Positions 1-12,521 of a DNA stretch of 62,000 nucleotides are shown piece after piece. Location of the stretch: contig CM043947.1 in assembly GCA_014529385.2 (NCBI GenBank), positions 124,346,891 to 124,408,890 on the forward strand. Reading direction: 5' to 3'. The stretch's first letter is position 1. Each line of letters begins with the position of its first letter. Origin of the DNA: Adiantum capillus-veneris (Eukaryota > Streptophyta > Polypodiopsida > Polypodiales > Pteridaceae). The notes beneath the pieces are model-generated. The model did not search any database and had not been told where the DNA came from. It saw only the letters and a list, made by a program, of their open reading frames with translations. Made by a program: the position numbers and the translations under genes.

Positions 1-2180
1 TTACTAAAAGCAATTAGAAAATTATGATATAATTTTTTTAGCTTCTTAATAGTATAAACAAGCTCTCAAACTGTCATGTAATTATCTAAGCCTAGATAAT
101 ATAATTTTTCTTTATTAAAGCCAAATTTGATCAATTCCAGTCCTAACAGGGATTAATAATTAACTAGATTATTAATCATAATTAAAGATTAAGTGATCAA
201 ACATCTAATAATATATAAGAGAGTACTTATTAATAGAGAATGGCATAATTTTCCCTAGTTAAGAAGTTGATTAGAAAAAATTAGACATAAATTAATGCCA
301 TTCAATAATTAATTGGGATTAACACTAATTACTTTGCTTAATCACTTGATTTTTTTATCTCTAAGATATTTATGGGGAGTATCTCTTTAGAACAAGAGAT
401 TTCTGGCTAGGACTCTGAGTTAGAGTGAATTTATGAGGCTCAAGGCCCTATTTATAGTTTTTCTAGGCCACACAGGGACTGAATCTGGGAGTTTCTTGCA
501 CTCCAAGCATGCCCCCAGCTCAAGATAGTGCTACCTGCTGCTACATCAAACTCTAGCAAGTCAATGATGGCCATCCCCAGCACTTGCCACCTTTAATTTT
601 CAAATTTGCTAATTTTCAAGCTACTTTTTTGCTTAAACGATAAATATCTGGCAGGTTATAAAAAGTCTTCTATAAAGTTTTTTGCTTCATTGAGTACCAA
701 AACCTTTCAATTATTGTAGCAAATTAAAGTAGCTGTGAATAATTTCAGAGGCCATAATACGGTCTATTTTCACTTGAATTCAGTCTTGAAAATTCCTAAC
801 TATAGTATTGTCATACTTAAGATTCTAAAATTACCAATTTTGGCTACTTTTGAGATAGTGGTTTACCAGTTTGTTGCTTTCAATTAAAGATTTAGGGTAC
901 CTATAATTATTTGAACCAACTAAAATAATTAACATTTGCCATGCTTGGAGACGTATACCTGACTTGGACAAGGCAAAGGTATGTAATTCTATTTCATCAA
1001 GTCCGAAGTGAAGACTCTAGAGGGACTTGCTTGCATGCCATGTTCTAGCCAGCTACTACGACAAGAGCCATTGGCTCACCAAGTGGCCTTATGATCATTA
1101 CCATGCATTCATGAGCCCTAATGAGGCCATATTGTGCCCAAACTCCTTCCAAAGTATCGTATTGCTAGATGTTATGTGGGCTTTTTCATTGCACAAATGT
1201 CTTGTGAGCTGGCACCGTCTTTGCCGTGGGTTTTTTATGTGCCATTCACGTCTTAGTAGAAGAAGAGAGTTTAACAAACATTTGATTTTTTCAATAATTT
1301 ATCACATTGTGTGGATATTTTTATTAAAAGTAAAAAGAAAGATACAACACCACCCATGCAAAGTTTCTTTGCCTTAGTCCTTATACTTGTTGTATATTCA
1401 TTGAAGGGATTTCCGACCTCTTTTCAATCTGCTTCTCTATCTGACTATATACAATTCCGACCAAGTGTGCTTGCAGTTTGCTCCTTGTGTTCCTCATTTC
1501 TTCTAAAATCCTTTGTAGTCTGACATGTTCTTCGGATGGTCTACCATCCAAATTCATCGGTCTTTGCATGGATTTGACTGAGTGAAATTCCTTGGATATT
1601 GTTTCCTCTAACGCTCTACTCTTTCCCGGTCCAAAAGTATCGCATTCATGTCTATCGATGCAATAGAAATATGTTCATGGAAAGGCTAATATCTGTTCGA
1701 TCTTCTTTATGCCATATTTCCTACTTGATTCTTCTAGCCTCATTGACCTCTTTTGACTTTTGGTATTATTGGTTTTTACCTGTATTCTCCTATTAGGTCC
1801 CTTAATTGTCAATGTTTGGTCTACATAAGTAATATTGAATGGCTCCTACACTTTTGGACAAAGGCCTTCCGAATAGCATACTATAAGCTACTTGCAGATA
1901 TAGTACCGGAAAGCTTTTTCTGAATTTCTCGAATCCTACTCTAATCTAACTCCTCCAAGAATCCTCATTCATGAACTGTGAACACATTATGTCCAAAATA
2001 CTCAAAGCTAAACACATCGTGTCCATAATACAACCAACAAGGATGGATTGTCATGAACATCCATGGTGTTTTAGATACATCGGATTAGTTCCCTACAAGA
2101 TGCATGTACCTTGAACTCCAAGCCACTCCAAGCCACATGTTCAAACACCGAGAACTTGAACTTTAACACAAGGGTCCACA
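1..2180. other. AT-rich unassigned DNA
   Basis: I see no recognisable gene here. The only open frames are short and have no motif I know. The segment lies downstream (on the minus strand) of the copia-type gag remnant at 2181-3170, so it may hold decayed pol sequence of that element, but no RT, integrase or RNase H motif is visible. Confidence 0.5.
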
Positions 2181-3170
2181 TTATTTATAGAGATCTCTGC
2201 TTGCCCCTCGCTGCCACTCACAAGCCTCTCTCTGGCTGAAGCTAGTGTCTATTGTCATGGCTACTATGTTTTCCACCACGTGTGCCATATCGATCTCCTC
2301 AGTGAAATATCTATTACTATTATATCTATCAAGCTTGCCTTTTCCTTTGTCTCTTTGTGAATTCCTGCTTTTGCCTTTCAGTTTGCATTCTTGAGCCAAA
2401 TAAATCATCATGTCACATTTGTAACAATAGTTGTCAAACCCGTGGGTACCAAAGCAGCATATTGAGTATTGGCATTGCCATCCTTGTCAAGCTTGTCTTT
2501 GCCTCTGGCCTCTAGAGAACTCATATATTTTCTTTTGGCTTCACAATCTCAAGCCAAACAATGGCTTTCTAAACATCACCACTAACTGGGAATTGATCAA
2601 TCCAATTTCCCTTCGCCTTTGGGACTTTTCGATGCCATGTTCTCCAAAAAGCTATCGAATTCCTGCTCCAAAGCTCTCTTCAAAGAAGGCCTCAACCATG
2701 GAATTTCAAAATGCTACAGAGAAAGTCCATATTCATGTAGTATTTCAAGATGCACACAACAATAGGTCCTCTAAAAATATTGCCTCTCAAAACTACCGCA
2801 AGTTCTAAATTGTTTTAGAATGCTGACGTTGGACGATATGGTTGACAGGATGCATCTCATAACGCTTCAGGGTGGCCTAGGTGGAAAATTCACACCTTGC
2901 TCTGTTCATGTTTCAAAACATAGATGGCTAGACTATTGTCACCTTCTCTATTGCAGTGTTGGGTTCCCTTTGACCCCCACCCAACCAGTGTTTCAAAATG
3001 ATTTTCCACCAAGGGAAAGACAAGCGTAGTGTACCCACAATCACACATTTCAACGAGCGTTTCAGCAAGCCCATTTTTGCTAGATTTTTAGAATGCTCTT
3101 CGCAGAATTGAGACTCAAACTTTGACGTCGGGGAAGTGAGAAATGCTGACATGTTATAACACCCTTCCAA
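2181..3170 (-). pseudogene. decayed copia-type gag with zinc knuckle
   Basis: The minus strand between the primer binding site at 3263 and about 2181 contains broken coding sequence. Near 2375-2420 it encodes Cys-Tyr-Lys-Cys, four residues, Tyr, four residues, Cys. That is the spacing of a retroviral CX2CX4HX4C zinc knuckle with the His changed to Tyr, followed by a Lys/Arg-rich stretch. An open frame at 2928-3170 begins about 90 bp after the PBS, where gag would start. Several frame changes separate the pieces. Gag is the structural RNA-binding protein of LTR retrotransposons. The link to this element rests on position and strand; copia rather than gypsy is suggested only by the PBS type. 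Confidence 0.4.
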
Positions 3171-3262
3171 TTTCCTTGGCGACGACTTGCCTTTCTTCGA
3201 TGCGAGATCAATATTCCTTCCTCAAGACGTGCTTATCGTCTCCCACGATCAACGAACATAGT

Positions 3263-3274
3263 GCTCTGATACCA
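3263..3274 (-). promoter_or_regulatory. LTR retrotransposon primer binding site (initiator tRNA-Met type)
   Basis: On the minus strand this reads TGGTATCAGAGC, complementary to the 3' end of plant initiator tRNA-Met and typical of copia elements. It directly abuts the LTR starting at 3275, so the element's internal region runs leftwards. The same motif sits at 34289-34300 in the better preserved copia element. Confidence 0.8.
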
Positions 3275-3573
<299 letters not shown>

Positions 3574-3960
3574 AATAAGTAAAATAAATACCTAAAAGCA
3601 AAAATAAATAATGTGATCACATTGGGAAATTCACTTGAGATGCCGAACCCCCTTGCTGAACATTTATGTTCAACTACAAAAGGTGTATATTGAATCAAAA
3701 ATTGCAAAACTAGTGAACACTTGAGAAAACACAAAAGAACTATAACCATATGTAGAGAGTTGTATTCTTGGTTCTTGTAACCTTCCTTTAGATGGGTTGC
3801 CCAACCCCTTCAACTACAACTTGATGGATATTTGGCACCAATTCCGTGTGAAAGTATAACTGGAGACACACACCATTTACCCTGTGTTTTAAATGTATAC
3901 CATTTAACCACACCAATCGATAGGTACCATTGGAAACAGCTTTGTAAACCTTACATGGAC

Positions 3961-5701
3961 CTACACACTTCTTGAAATTCTTCTAGAAGTGACGTTGAGA
4001 TAGCTCTCGTACTTCATCACTAGATCTCTCTTCTCTATCTTCTCCTCCAGTAATCTTTGGTTGAGATTTGTAATCCTCTTTTCTCTTTGCTTCACATAAA
4101 AGTATACCATAACCTGCCTGTCCATCCTCGGTGCTTCAAGGCAAGTAATTCTATTTGGGAAACCATATTGTTGAGCTCTATTAACACACCACATGCCCTT
4201 TAATGCACCCAGCTAGACATGTACATGTAGCACCACCTCTTTTCCATAAACCAATTGATATGGGGTAAAATAGGTGGAAACCTTATAAGATGTTCTGTAA
4301 GCCCACAAACATTTTTCAAGATTAGCTTCCCAACCCTCTACCAACTTATACACATACGTAAGCATCCTGACAATTTTTCCATTGGCATTGTCAACCAAGC
4401 CATTTCACTATGAATGGTAGGGTGAAGAGAACATGTCTTGAATACCCAATTTTTCCACTAGTGCATGCACCATCTAGCTTCTAACCCCTTGACCTCTATC
4501 AGAAATTAACACCGAAGGCACTCCAAAACGATAGCAAATGCTAAAAAAAAAAAACTGAGCCTTTGCTTCAAACCACCTGGTGAGACAGTCAATGTCTACC
4601 ACAATATACTTTTTATTGGTTTCCAACCTAGGAAGTGGACCAATTGCATCCAAACTGCACTTCTTGAATGTGTTTAGAGCTATGATAGCCCCTTGTGACT
4701 CCCTTTTATCAACCTCCATTCTACCATGGTTTGACACTCATGACAAGTCTTGAGCCAATAGTGAGAATCTTGCACTATAGAAGGCCACCAAAAACCAGCT
4801 CTGAAAACAAGAAAGAGTACATGATCTTTCGCTTGATGTCCACTTTTCTCATGACATTGCTCCAAAACCATACCAATCTTCTCCTTGTAGAGGACTCTAC
4901 TCAACACTCCATTGCAACCATTGGATCTTTTTGCACCAAAGTGAAACTGAGCTATTTGAACAACCCTCTTCCTTTGTAGCTTGGACATATCCAATGAGCA
5001 TTGTCTTGTGCTTTGAAAACATCAATCTCCCTCAAAAGCTCCGTATTTTCATATGTGGCATGCATGTGCTATATATATATAGTCCTGCTACATGTAGTTG
5101 CACATGACTACTAGCCATCTGACCAACTACCTGATTCTACTCTCTTTTGACATGCTTGAACTACACTGCTTCAAAAAACGTCAACAGCTTATTAATGGAG
5201 AAAACCAATTCTTAAGAGAGTCCTCCTTGGCCTTCCACTACCCTAAAAGTTTCTTGTTGATGAGCAAGGGTGCATCCCCTTTCACTAATGATCTTGTAAA
5301 TGCCAAGCTTGTGACACAGTGCTTCAAACCCAGATGGAGAGCCAAGTACTCATCCTCATAAGCCTTAAACAAGATAACCTTATTTGTATGTTATCTATGT
5401 GTATATCTTTGTTATCATAATCATTACAAAAGATAACCTTACCTTGTGGATCATGTATCATCACTGTTCCTCCTCCTTTCTACACCACCCTTCTCTATGC
5501 TCCATCAAACCACATCACAAAAGCTTCTTCTAAATTCGGTTCTTCCCTAGCTTCTTTTCTAACCACCCTTGGATTAATTTGGAAATCAGTACCCTTGTTA
5601 ACCAGAATATCTGCCAAATGAGACCTACTAGAAAGGTGGAAAGGTATGTAGTGTACAACATATTTTAGGTACGTATGGAACGTACCTCCATACTGAAACA
5701 C
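3961..5701 (-). pseudogene. degenerate Ty3/gypsy pol (RNase H edge and integrase)
   Basis: Minus-strand fragments appear in pol order from right to left. An RNase H start ending in WFDGA is at 5495-5701. The integrase zinc-binding region (H-X3-H then C-X2-C, with GFWWPS between) is at 4680-4994. Integrase core residues (IGPLP, then YIVV-D-LTRW-EA, then a VLISDRG motif) are at 4474-4737. A downstream WAYRTS...TPYQLVYGKE block is at 4213-4398, and a coiled-coil-like tail follows at 3961-4194. Every piece is in a different frame or separated by stops, including an A12 run near 4541 inside the core. No RT domain is left between RNase H and integrase, and no LTRs were found. The coding capacity is dead. 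Confidence 0.8.
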
Positions 5702-8700
5702 CTTTCAGGAATGTAATAGGTATGCTCCATTGATATTTTATTGAAATTAAGTTCATAGACCTTTTAAGACATACTCATAAACAAATCTACATTGCAATAC
5801 TAAAAATGAACACATTGGACATAAAACACAAATGACTCAAGCCTCAATAATAAATCATTAAACCAAGGTCAACTATAAGCATAATGTCTATGGCGAGAGC
5901 CACAAGCCGGAATTGTATATGCCATAAAAACGAAAACTAAACAATGAAACACAAGTACAAAATTAACTATAAGCATAATGCTTATGGAATCATCCACAAG
6001 CTGGCACTATATATGCCATACGAACTGAATCAAGATAATGAAACACAATAAAAGTTTGCTGCTCTCCAAAGCATGCACATAGGTGGCATAGCTATAGCCT
6101 CAAAAGTCTATGTCAAATGCCGAAGATGAATCATTGGAAGAGAGAATGCCCCCATCATCAAGAAAATTTCCCTCTTCATCAAACTCTAGCTCAACAACAG
6201 TGGCATTTGGAGCAAGCACCTCAGCACCACTAGCCTCCTTAGAGAAGTCAGAGATCTCGTTGTGAATCAGTTGGAAAACTTCAATTTCTTGCGTGCAAAA
6301 GGAGAAAAGATGGATCTTCCCCCTATGAGAGCTCTCTCGTCCGGCCCACAAAAGGACCTGTGACTCTGTAACCTTAGGTAAAATCACAAGGAGATGACAA
6401 TACTTGGCACTCGGATACACTACCCAAGGATTTGCCTAGCTAAAAGACCGGGGTTAGCACACTATTTACTATATATAATTATGCCTGCCAGGGTACTCCA
6501 TTAGCCCGGCGGGCCTGCCGGGAAAACGAAAATTCTCGGCGGTTCCCGCAGGGAAATTATGAAAGCCCGGAGGGCTAACCGGCTCTATAGGTTTTTGTAG
6601 GTCATCATCAAAGTCAAATTAACAATTAACGTGATCACGTGATTTTTTTGTGTAAATACGAGAGTTATTTACGTAATGACCCGATCGTGATTACGTTAAT
6701 GAAATCCCTGTCCACCTACGACTAAACAAACTGGGTTAGGAGGACACTACGACCTAGTGCGCATGCATGTTCATAGTAGGTCGCCAATCAGGCATCGTGG
6801 TCACCACCAGATGTAATGCCTATAGCTCCAGAGTGGAGCAATAAGGACTGCGAGAATCAGTACCCTCACGCTTCCTTACATTAGATGAACAACAATGTAT
6901 AAGAAGACAGAATAGAAGGCAATACACAGGGAGCGAACACTATCTTCTTCATTGATACACAACAAAACACATAATTACATGAGAATGATGTATAGATTGA
7001 TTGAGATATCCCTACAATGATTGGTATGCCCCCATAAACACCCATTTCTCCAGCGTAGATTGAGAACGGTGGAACCCCCCATCATGTCCCCTGATATCCT
7101 ATGAAGAACTGTCTGTAGCCACAAGAAGTCCTAATCCGCACTGTCCGCACATCCAAAGTGTGCAGCTTATGCCATAACAAACCACTAGTTTTCACCTTCA
7201 AAATCAACACCTAATCACTTGCACATACACGATTTGATACACCAACACATGCATAGGCTTTTCAGAAAGCTCCAGCACATACTACATACACACAACCCTT
7301 GTTCCACACCGCAAACACACACCTATCTCTCTTTCTCTCTTACTTTGGAGACCACAATCATGGTTTGGGGCTACACACAGTTGCACTGACACCGCAAAGG
7401 AAAGCACACAAGCTAGAAGAAAGAAGGGGGAGCGCGGAATCGACACAAAAGGGGGGGGGGGGGGGATGGTGAGTTGTCACTTCACAACCTGATTACAAAA
7501 CCTCCATGAACTGTGCAAAGATATCCTCTTCTTTCTCCTCTTCTTCAACACGTTCAAAACTCAAATGGCCAAAGAGCCTTTACAAATTCGATGAAAACTC
7601 CTCTTAGGGTTTTTTTTTGCCTCGTGCAGCTCAAGGGAGCTCTTTTAGCATTTGGATTTCATTTCACTCATTTGACACAACATTCTAGTATATTTGGCAT
7701 TGGGCTTGACACCTCGACTACTTCCCATTTCTACTTCATGGGGACCACCCTTCAATGCCCGCGTGAGCTTCACCTTGCACCCTGGGGGGATGTCAAAACG
7801 TCGTGACAACCCCTTGGGTTCACTCTATCCTCAAAATTAGACACGTATAGGCCCCGTACGAACCCCCAATATAGATAGAGCCACATCATCATTGTAGTGC
7901 GAGCCACTGGCCGCTTGCCTAAAACTTCACCAAGAACTGTCTCATGTGTGCATGGAGCACCCAAGACCGCCGCAAACAATGCGCACAAGGCCAACTCGGA
8001 AATGTTGTCAGGCATTTTTTGATTGATTATAAAGTCACTAAGTCTTGCCAATAAGCTTGCCCACTAGCCTTGTGTATATAAGTGTATATAGCCCTACAAG
8101 TCTTGGAATTTGACCATGTAAAAAATCATGTACAAAGGCGTGATTTTTTCAAGCTTGAATACTGATGTTTTGGGTTGTTCGAGTCCCCTAGACATGGTTT
8201 TAAATAAGTATTTTCAGCCGTGCTTCATAGCTCGTGAATCCGACATGTACATCATGAGTTATGAGCATCCGAAGTGGGCGCTCTCAACTTAGAAAGTGAT
8301 TGCAAGTGCATGTGACAAAGATAAATCAAATTTAAAATGCTGAAATTTAAGATTTTTGGAATTAGTCAAGAGGATGGGCTTTGAGCCGTGTGTGACGGTG
8401 TGTCATTCAATGACCGGAGCAACAAGCTATACTTTGGGGAAGTTGCTCGAGAAGTGCTCCTACTTTGGGGATCTACCCAAGACCAAGACATGATGGATCT
8501 GGAACATTGTTGACAGGCTTAGTATGTAGCCTCACTTGGTACCATTGGAGAAGATCATCAAGGTAGATCATATGGCCAGAGTGCTCGTGGCACGTGTTCA
8601 AGTATCATGAGAGACCTACTTCCATTGTATCATACAAAGATTCTAGATGGTTTGGAGTGCTTTGTTTGAGAATGTGGTTACTACACTTAATCTTTTTTTC

Positions 8701-9908
8701 CTCTCACAGATGGATAGTCAGAGATCACCATCTCCATTCTGCTAGACTTGTGGAGATGCTATGTTTTAGAACACAAGCACGAATGAGGTAGATATCTTGC
8801 TGTTGTGGATTTTTGTGCAATAAAATAGATGGGTAGTTAGAGACTACCATTCCATTCTATTACACTTGTGAAGGTGCTTTGCCTCACACCACAAGTGAGA
8901 AAGGAACAATTAGTCACTCTTGCGGAGTTTTGGTGCAAAAATAATGTCCACACTTCCATTGGGAAAAGCTTAATTCAAGATGATGGAAGGAGTAAAAAGA
9001 TTTCATGCATGCATCTTTTGAAGGTGATAATCTTATTCTTCGTGTTTCGACAAGCAACAAAGTTGAGGTCATATATTGTCAAGTTTGAATCTTTGTACTT
9101 CTTTGGTCATTTGCAGCCTCTTCTTCATAATTTTGTAGTAGTATTCATTTCTCGTACATTAGGAATTAAGAATTTGTTCCTCTAGAAGTTGCTGTGTGGA
9201 GTCTGATATCTAGGATTAAGTTTTTGAGATGTCTTATCTTTTTTAGTTTAAAGTTAAGTACTTGTTTTAAGTTTTAGCCAAGTAGGTTGCCTCAAATTAT
9301 TTTGCGCATGTCTTTTCTAAAAACATTTTTAAGTTAATTTTGTTTTATTTTATTTGGTTTTGTTTTGTAAAAAATAAAGTGATTTAGTTTTTTCTTTCCC
9401 TTTTCTTGTATCCCTTGCTTTTGTAGTTTTATGAGTGCTTTATCCCCTCTTATATTTTATGAGTTGAGGCTATTCTAAACTTATGAAGGTATATATATTT
9501 TGTTTTATCTAGTTTTTTTTTGTAGCAAATAAAGTGATCTAATTTTCCCCCCCTTTTTCTTGTGTCCCTTGCTTTTGTAGTTTTTTGAGTGCTTATCAGG
9601 TGCGCACTTAACTTGTGCTACGTGGACATGTTTTTATATAGTCTAGCGTCAGTCGTCTAGCTTAGGACCTAGCATGGTACTAACCCTTAAAAAGAAATCC
9701 AATACAATTTTGTGGTCTTGTTGTAGACGGAAAAAGGTGTTAGGTATGTTAAACGCTTGCTTCCCCCAACATGTGAGGCAGAAGTACTTTGCAAGTAACT
9801 CATGTAAGCCTCGAGTGTTTACAAGGTTAAGTTACACATACTTCTAACCTCCTCTTTGGCATGGTAGATATACTCTCCCAGAAAGAGTGTGAGACCTGAC
9901 AACAGAGT
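5702..9908. other. unassigned DNA with short ORFs
   Basis: No recognisable gene. A 106-codon minus-strand frame at 6100-6420 ends in an Asp/Glu/Ser-rich acidic tail but matches no family I know. About 6480-6600 is locally GC-rich. A G15 run lies near 7451-7465. Frames at 7513-7806, 7770-8051 and 8868-9185 are short and overlap on both strands without motifs. Around 9240-9600 the DNA is T-rich, with two imperfect copies of a segment containing 'cccttgcttttgtag'. Confidence 0.4.
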
Positions 9909-10295
9909 ATGGTGGAGGTGCCGCATGTGCCCAAAGTGGTGGGCGACAAGTCTGTTTCCTTGAAGAACCTGCGAATGGTGTGGGCAAGGCATGCTAGCAA
10001 CACAATCGTGATGGATCACTGTCGATACAAGTCACAAAAAAATAATTATGAGAATTGTCTTGCAATCAGATCATACTACCCAGTTGTGGTAGGAAAAGAA
10101 CACCCTTTGTACTTGGAGGACCTTGTTCTGTCGTGGTTGCTCGCATTGATATGCGATCGGTACCCAACAGTGTACACTCGTAAGAACACTATCTTTGACA
10201 TAGAAGATGATATTTCTAGGTATGTTGCTGATTACTTCATAAAGATGGAAGGTTACTCTTACAGATTTGATCCCCCTGACCTAGGAGATTCTTGA
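9909..10295 (+). CDS. unrecognised ORF, 128 aa
   Basis: This plus-strand frame of 128 codons starts with ATG and stops just before an AT-rich tail. The C-terminal half has the aromatic and acidic composition of a folded protein (DRYPTVYTRKNTIFDIEDD, then YVADYFIKMEGY). I see no signal peptide, membrane segment or catalytic motif I can name. It may be the last exon of a larger, possibly transposon-borne gene, since the DNA on its right (10480-11210) is dense in palindromic TACCAA/TTGGTA motifs. Real coding status is uncertain. Confidence 0.3.
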   Translation: MVEVPHVPKVVGDKSVSLKNLRMVWARHASNTIVMDHCRYKSQKNNYENCLAIRSYYPVVVGKEHPLYLEDLVLSWLLALICDRYPTVYTRKNTIFDIEDDISRYVADYFIKMEGYSYRFDPPDLGDS

Positions 10296-10479
10296 ACTGT
10301 TTTACTTGGTTTAATTTTGTATCATGTCATATATTATAATGGAAAACCACTTCTTTGTACACTATCTTCGGATCTTGATCGCTAGTGTCTTTTCTTGTGT
10401 TGTCTAGTAGTTTGTAGTCTAAAAGCATATTTTTTGAAATCCCTGACATTGGTGTTGTTACAATGGTTAAAATGTAAAA

Positions 10480-11210
10480 AAGTGGTGCTAGAACAGTACC
10501 AAATTTGGTGTTAGAATACATAGTCAAATTTGGAGCTATCTAGTACCAAACTTGGTGCTATTTAGTACCAAGTTTTCTTAAGAATTTGGCACTGTTCAGT
10601 TCATGCCGGTAGTGAGCCATGTTGTCTATCAGGTTTTGAGACCCTACTATGCATCACTTGTATTTGAAACCCTAAAGTTGCAAATATATAGTTGCAGCTT
10701 GGATCCATTGTCTTGCACCAAATGCTCACAGTGTTGTACATGAACTTGTGTAAAGAATTCTACAGTACTCATTTTGGTACTGCTTGTCATCAATTCGATA
10801 CTAATTATGTTCATTGGTGCTAGTTAGTATTGTTTTGGTCTTGGTTTGGGGAAAATTGGTATAGAACTTCACAAATAATGTACAACAATCTCAAATATTG
10901 AACAGAGGAAGTGAAGAATAGCAAGAAAAACAATAAATCATGAGGAGAAAAAGACGTATTCTGTCTAGATAGAGGAAAAAACATTCACTTGCCCACTTAG
11001 GGGTTCTGGAAATGTGTTTCAAGTAACATGGATGCACCATCTCTCTACTAAACAATTGAACACCAAATTTGGTATGCACAAGGGCTTTGGTTCTATGCAG
11101 GTCAGCGTTGGAACTACATTGGAATACATTGGTACTGTATATAACCTTTGTAAGTTATTGTAGACACCCACTGCCATATAACAGACTACCAATTTTGGTA
11201 CTATCTTGAC
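10480..11210. repeat. cluster of TACCAA/TTGGTA quasi-palindromes
   Basis: Short inverted motifs recur: GTACCAAATTTGGTG at 10496-10511, TAGTACCAAACTTGGTGCTA at 10541-10560, TAGTACCAAG at 10563, and TACCAATTTTGGTA near 11187. Further half sites such as TTTGGTAC lie between. The spacing is irregular, so this is not a tandem array. It separates two unrecognised ORFs on opposite strands. Confidence 0.6.
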
Positions 11211-11220
11211 CAAATCAGCC

Positions 11221-11664
11221 TTAAGGATTGTCAAACAAATTACAAATTCTAAAAGTTGTTGGTACCTGAGAGTCATCGAGTAGATGCATAGGATGTTTGA
11301 TGACACTTTTCCTTCTAATTCTCTTATTGCATATGTCCTTCTTGCTAGGCGAAACTCTGGTCTTTAATGTCCAAAACGCATGCACCAAATCTCTTGTTTC
11401 ATTGGTGATAGTGGTTCCTCGAGGCAATTGTCTCTCACAAGCACTCAATGGCAACACTTCATCCTCATCTTTATTCTGCAGCTTTGAACTTGCAGCAGCT
11501 ATATTCCTTCGATGGATACCCAGGGCACTAGAAATTTTAGATTGCTTTATTGAGGTCTTACGTGTACTATTGTTCAAGATCCTTTTCAAAGAGGTTCTCT
11601 TCACGAAAAGCTCATTTGATAAGTGCAAGTCCTTACTTTGAGTCAAAGTGTTTCCCACACCCAA
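11221..11664 (-). CDS. unrecognised basic ORF, 147 aa (possible transposon protein fragment)
   Basis: This minus-strand frame is rich in Lys/Arg/Ser/Thr. It contains an SALGIHRRNIAAASSKL segment that resembles a helix-turn-helix (residues about 45-62), followed by LPLSACERQLPRG and VHAFWTLKTRVSPSKKD. I have an impression of a widespread uncharacterised repeat-encoded family with a 'DFW...TRVSP..KD' block, but I cannot name it with certainty. No catalytic triad is visible; the frame would be only the N-terminal part. It ends near the palindrome cluster at 10480-11210. Confidence 0.35.
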   Translation of the reverse strand: MGVGNTLTQSKDLHLSNELFVKRTSLKRILNNSTRKTSIKQSKISSALGIHRRNIAAASSKLQNKDEDEVLPLSACERQLPRGTTITNETRDLVHAFWTLKTRVSPSKKDICNKRIRRKSVIKHPMHLLDDSQVPTTFRICNLFDNP

Positions 11665-12104
11665 TAGAATGGTGTCTTTGACATTCTTGATTTTTTTTTT
11701 TGCAGCTCGGAAAATGTCTAGTGATCCAAAAGTTGCTCGAATATTTCCTTTTTTTCATTCCTTGATAGACCTAGTATTTGCTTGCGCCAACATCGTGCCA
11801 CCGATGAGCAAATGTTCTTCCTTGTCATAGCTTTTGGTAACCCAAGAGCAGAAGAAGGACCTCTTTCTTTGCTTCTCTATTCACCTTTCTTTGCTTCTCT
11901 ACTCGCGTTTCTTTGTAGCCCAATAATTACGACGAAAAGCCTGCTTAGCTGGAATGAATTTGCTAATGGAATGGATTTGTGTCGGTGCATCCGTGCTCGG
12001 ACCACCTTCCAACTCGTCGAAAGAGAGAAGATGTGGATCACCCCATGAGTAGTAAACTCCTGCAGTACTATCCATTGGCAAGGAGCAAGTGCGGGAGGGA
12101 GAGA

Positions 12105-12127
12105 GGGGGGGGGGGGGGGGGGGGGGG
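12105..12127. repeat. poly-G run, 23 nt
   Basis: Homopolymer of 23 G on the plus strand, flanked by GA-rich sequence. It could form G-quadruplex structure, and its true length may be poorly sequenced. Confidence 0.9.
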
Positions 12128-12175
12128 TGAGAGGGAACAATCTGTGAAACTGGGCTTCATTGTGTAGCTACAGGG

Positions 12176-12301
<126 letters not shown>

Positions 12302-12344
12302 ACGACTTCAGTGGCTATGGAGCAGGAAAGGTGCAGGATGCCAA

Positions 12345-12470
<126 letters not shown>

Positions 12471-12515
12471 CTATTATCGTCCTGGGAGGTCAAATATGAC
12501 CTATGGGACCAAATG
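12471..12515 (-). repeat. conserved LINE 3' tail with hairpin
   Basis: On the minus strand this reads TTTGGTCCCATAGGTCATAT, then TTGACCTCCCAGGACGATAAT. AGGTCA-TATT-TGACCT can pair as a hairpin. Nearly the same sequence ends the plus-strand copy at 51000-51044 (GGTCA-TATG-TGACC, then GGACGATAATG), and both are followed by a long CT tract. It lies 6 bp beyond the ORF2 stop codon. Confidence 0.8.
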
Positions 12516-12521
12516 AACATG

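Noticed and set aside
6895-7520. Possible solo LTR (AT-rich, ends in CT/CA-rich sequence)
   Set aside because: No TG...CA ends, PBS or second copy could be identified.
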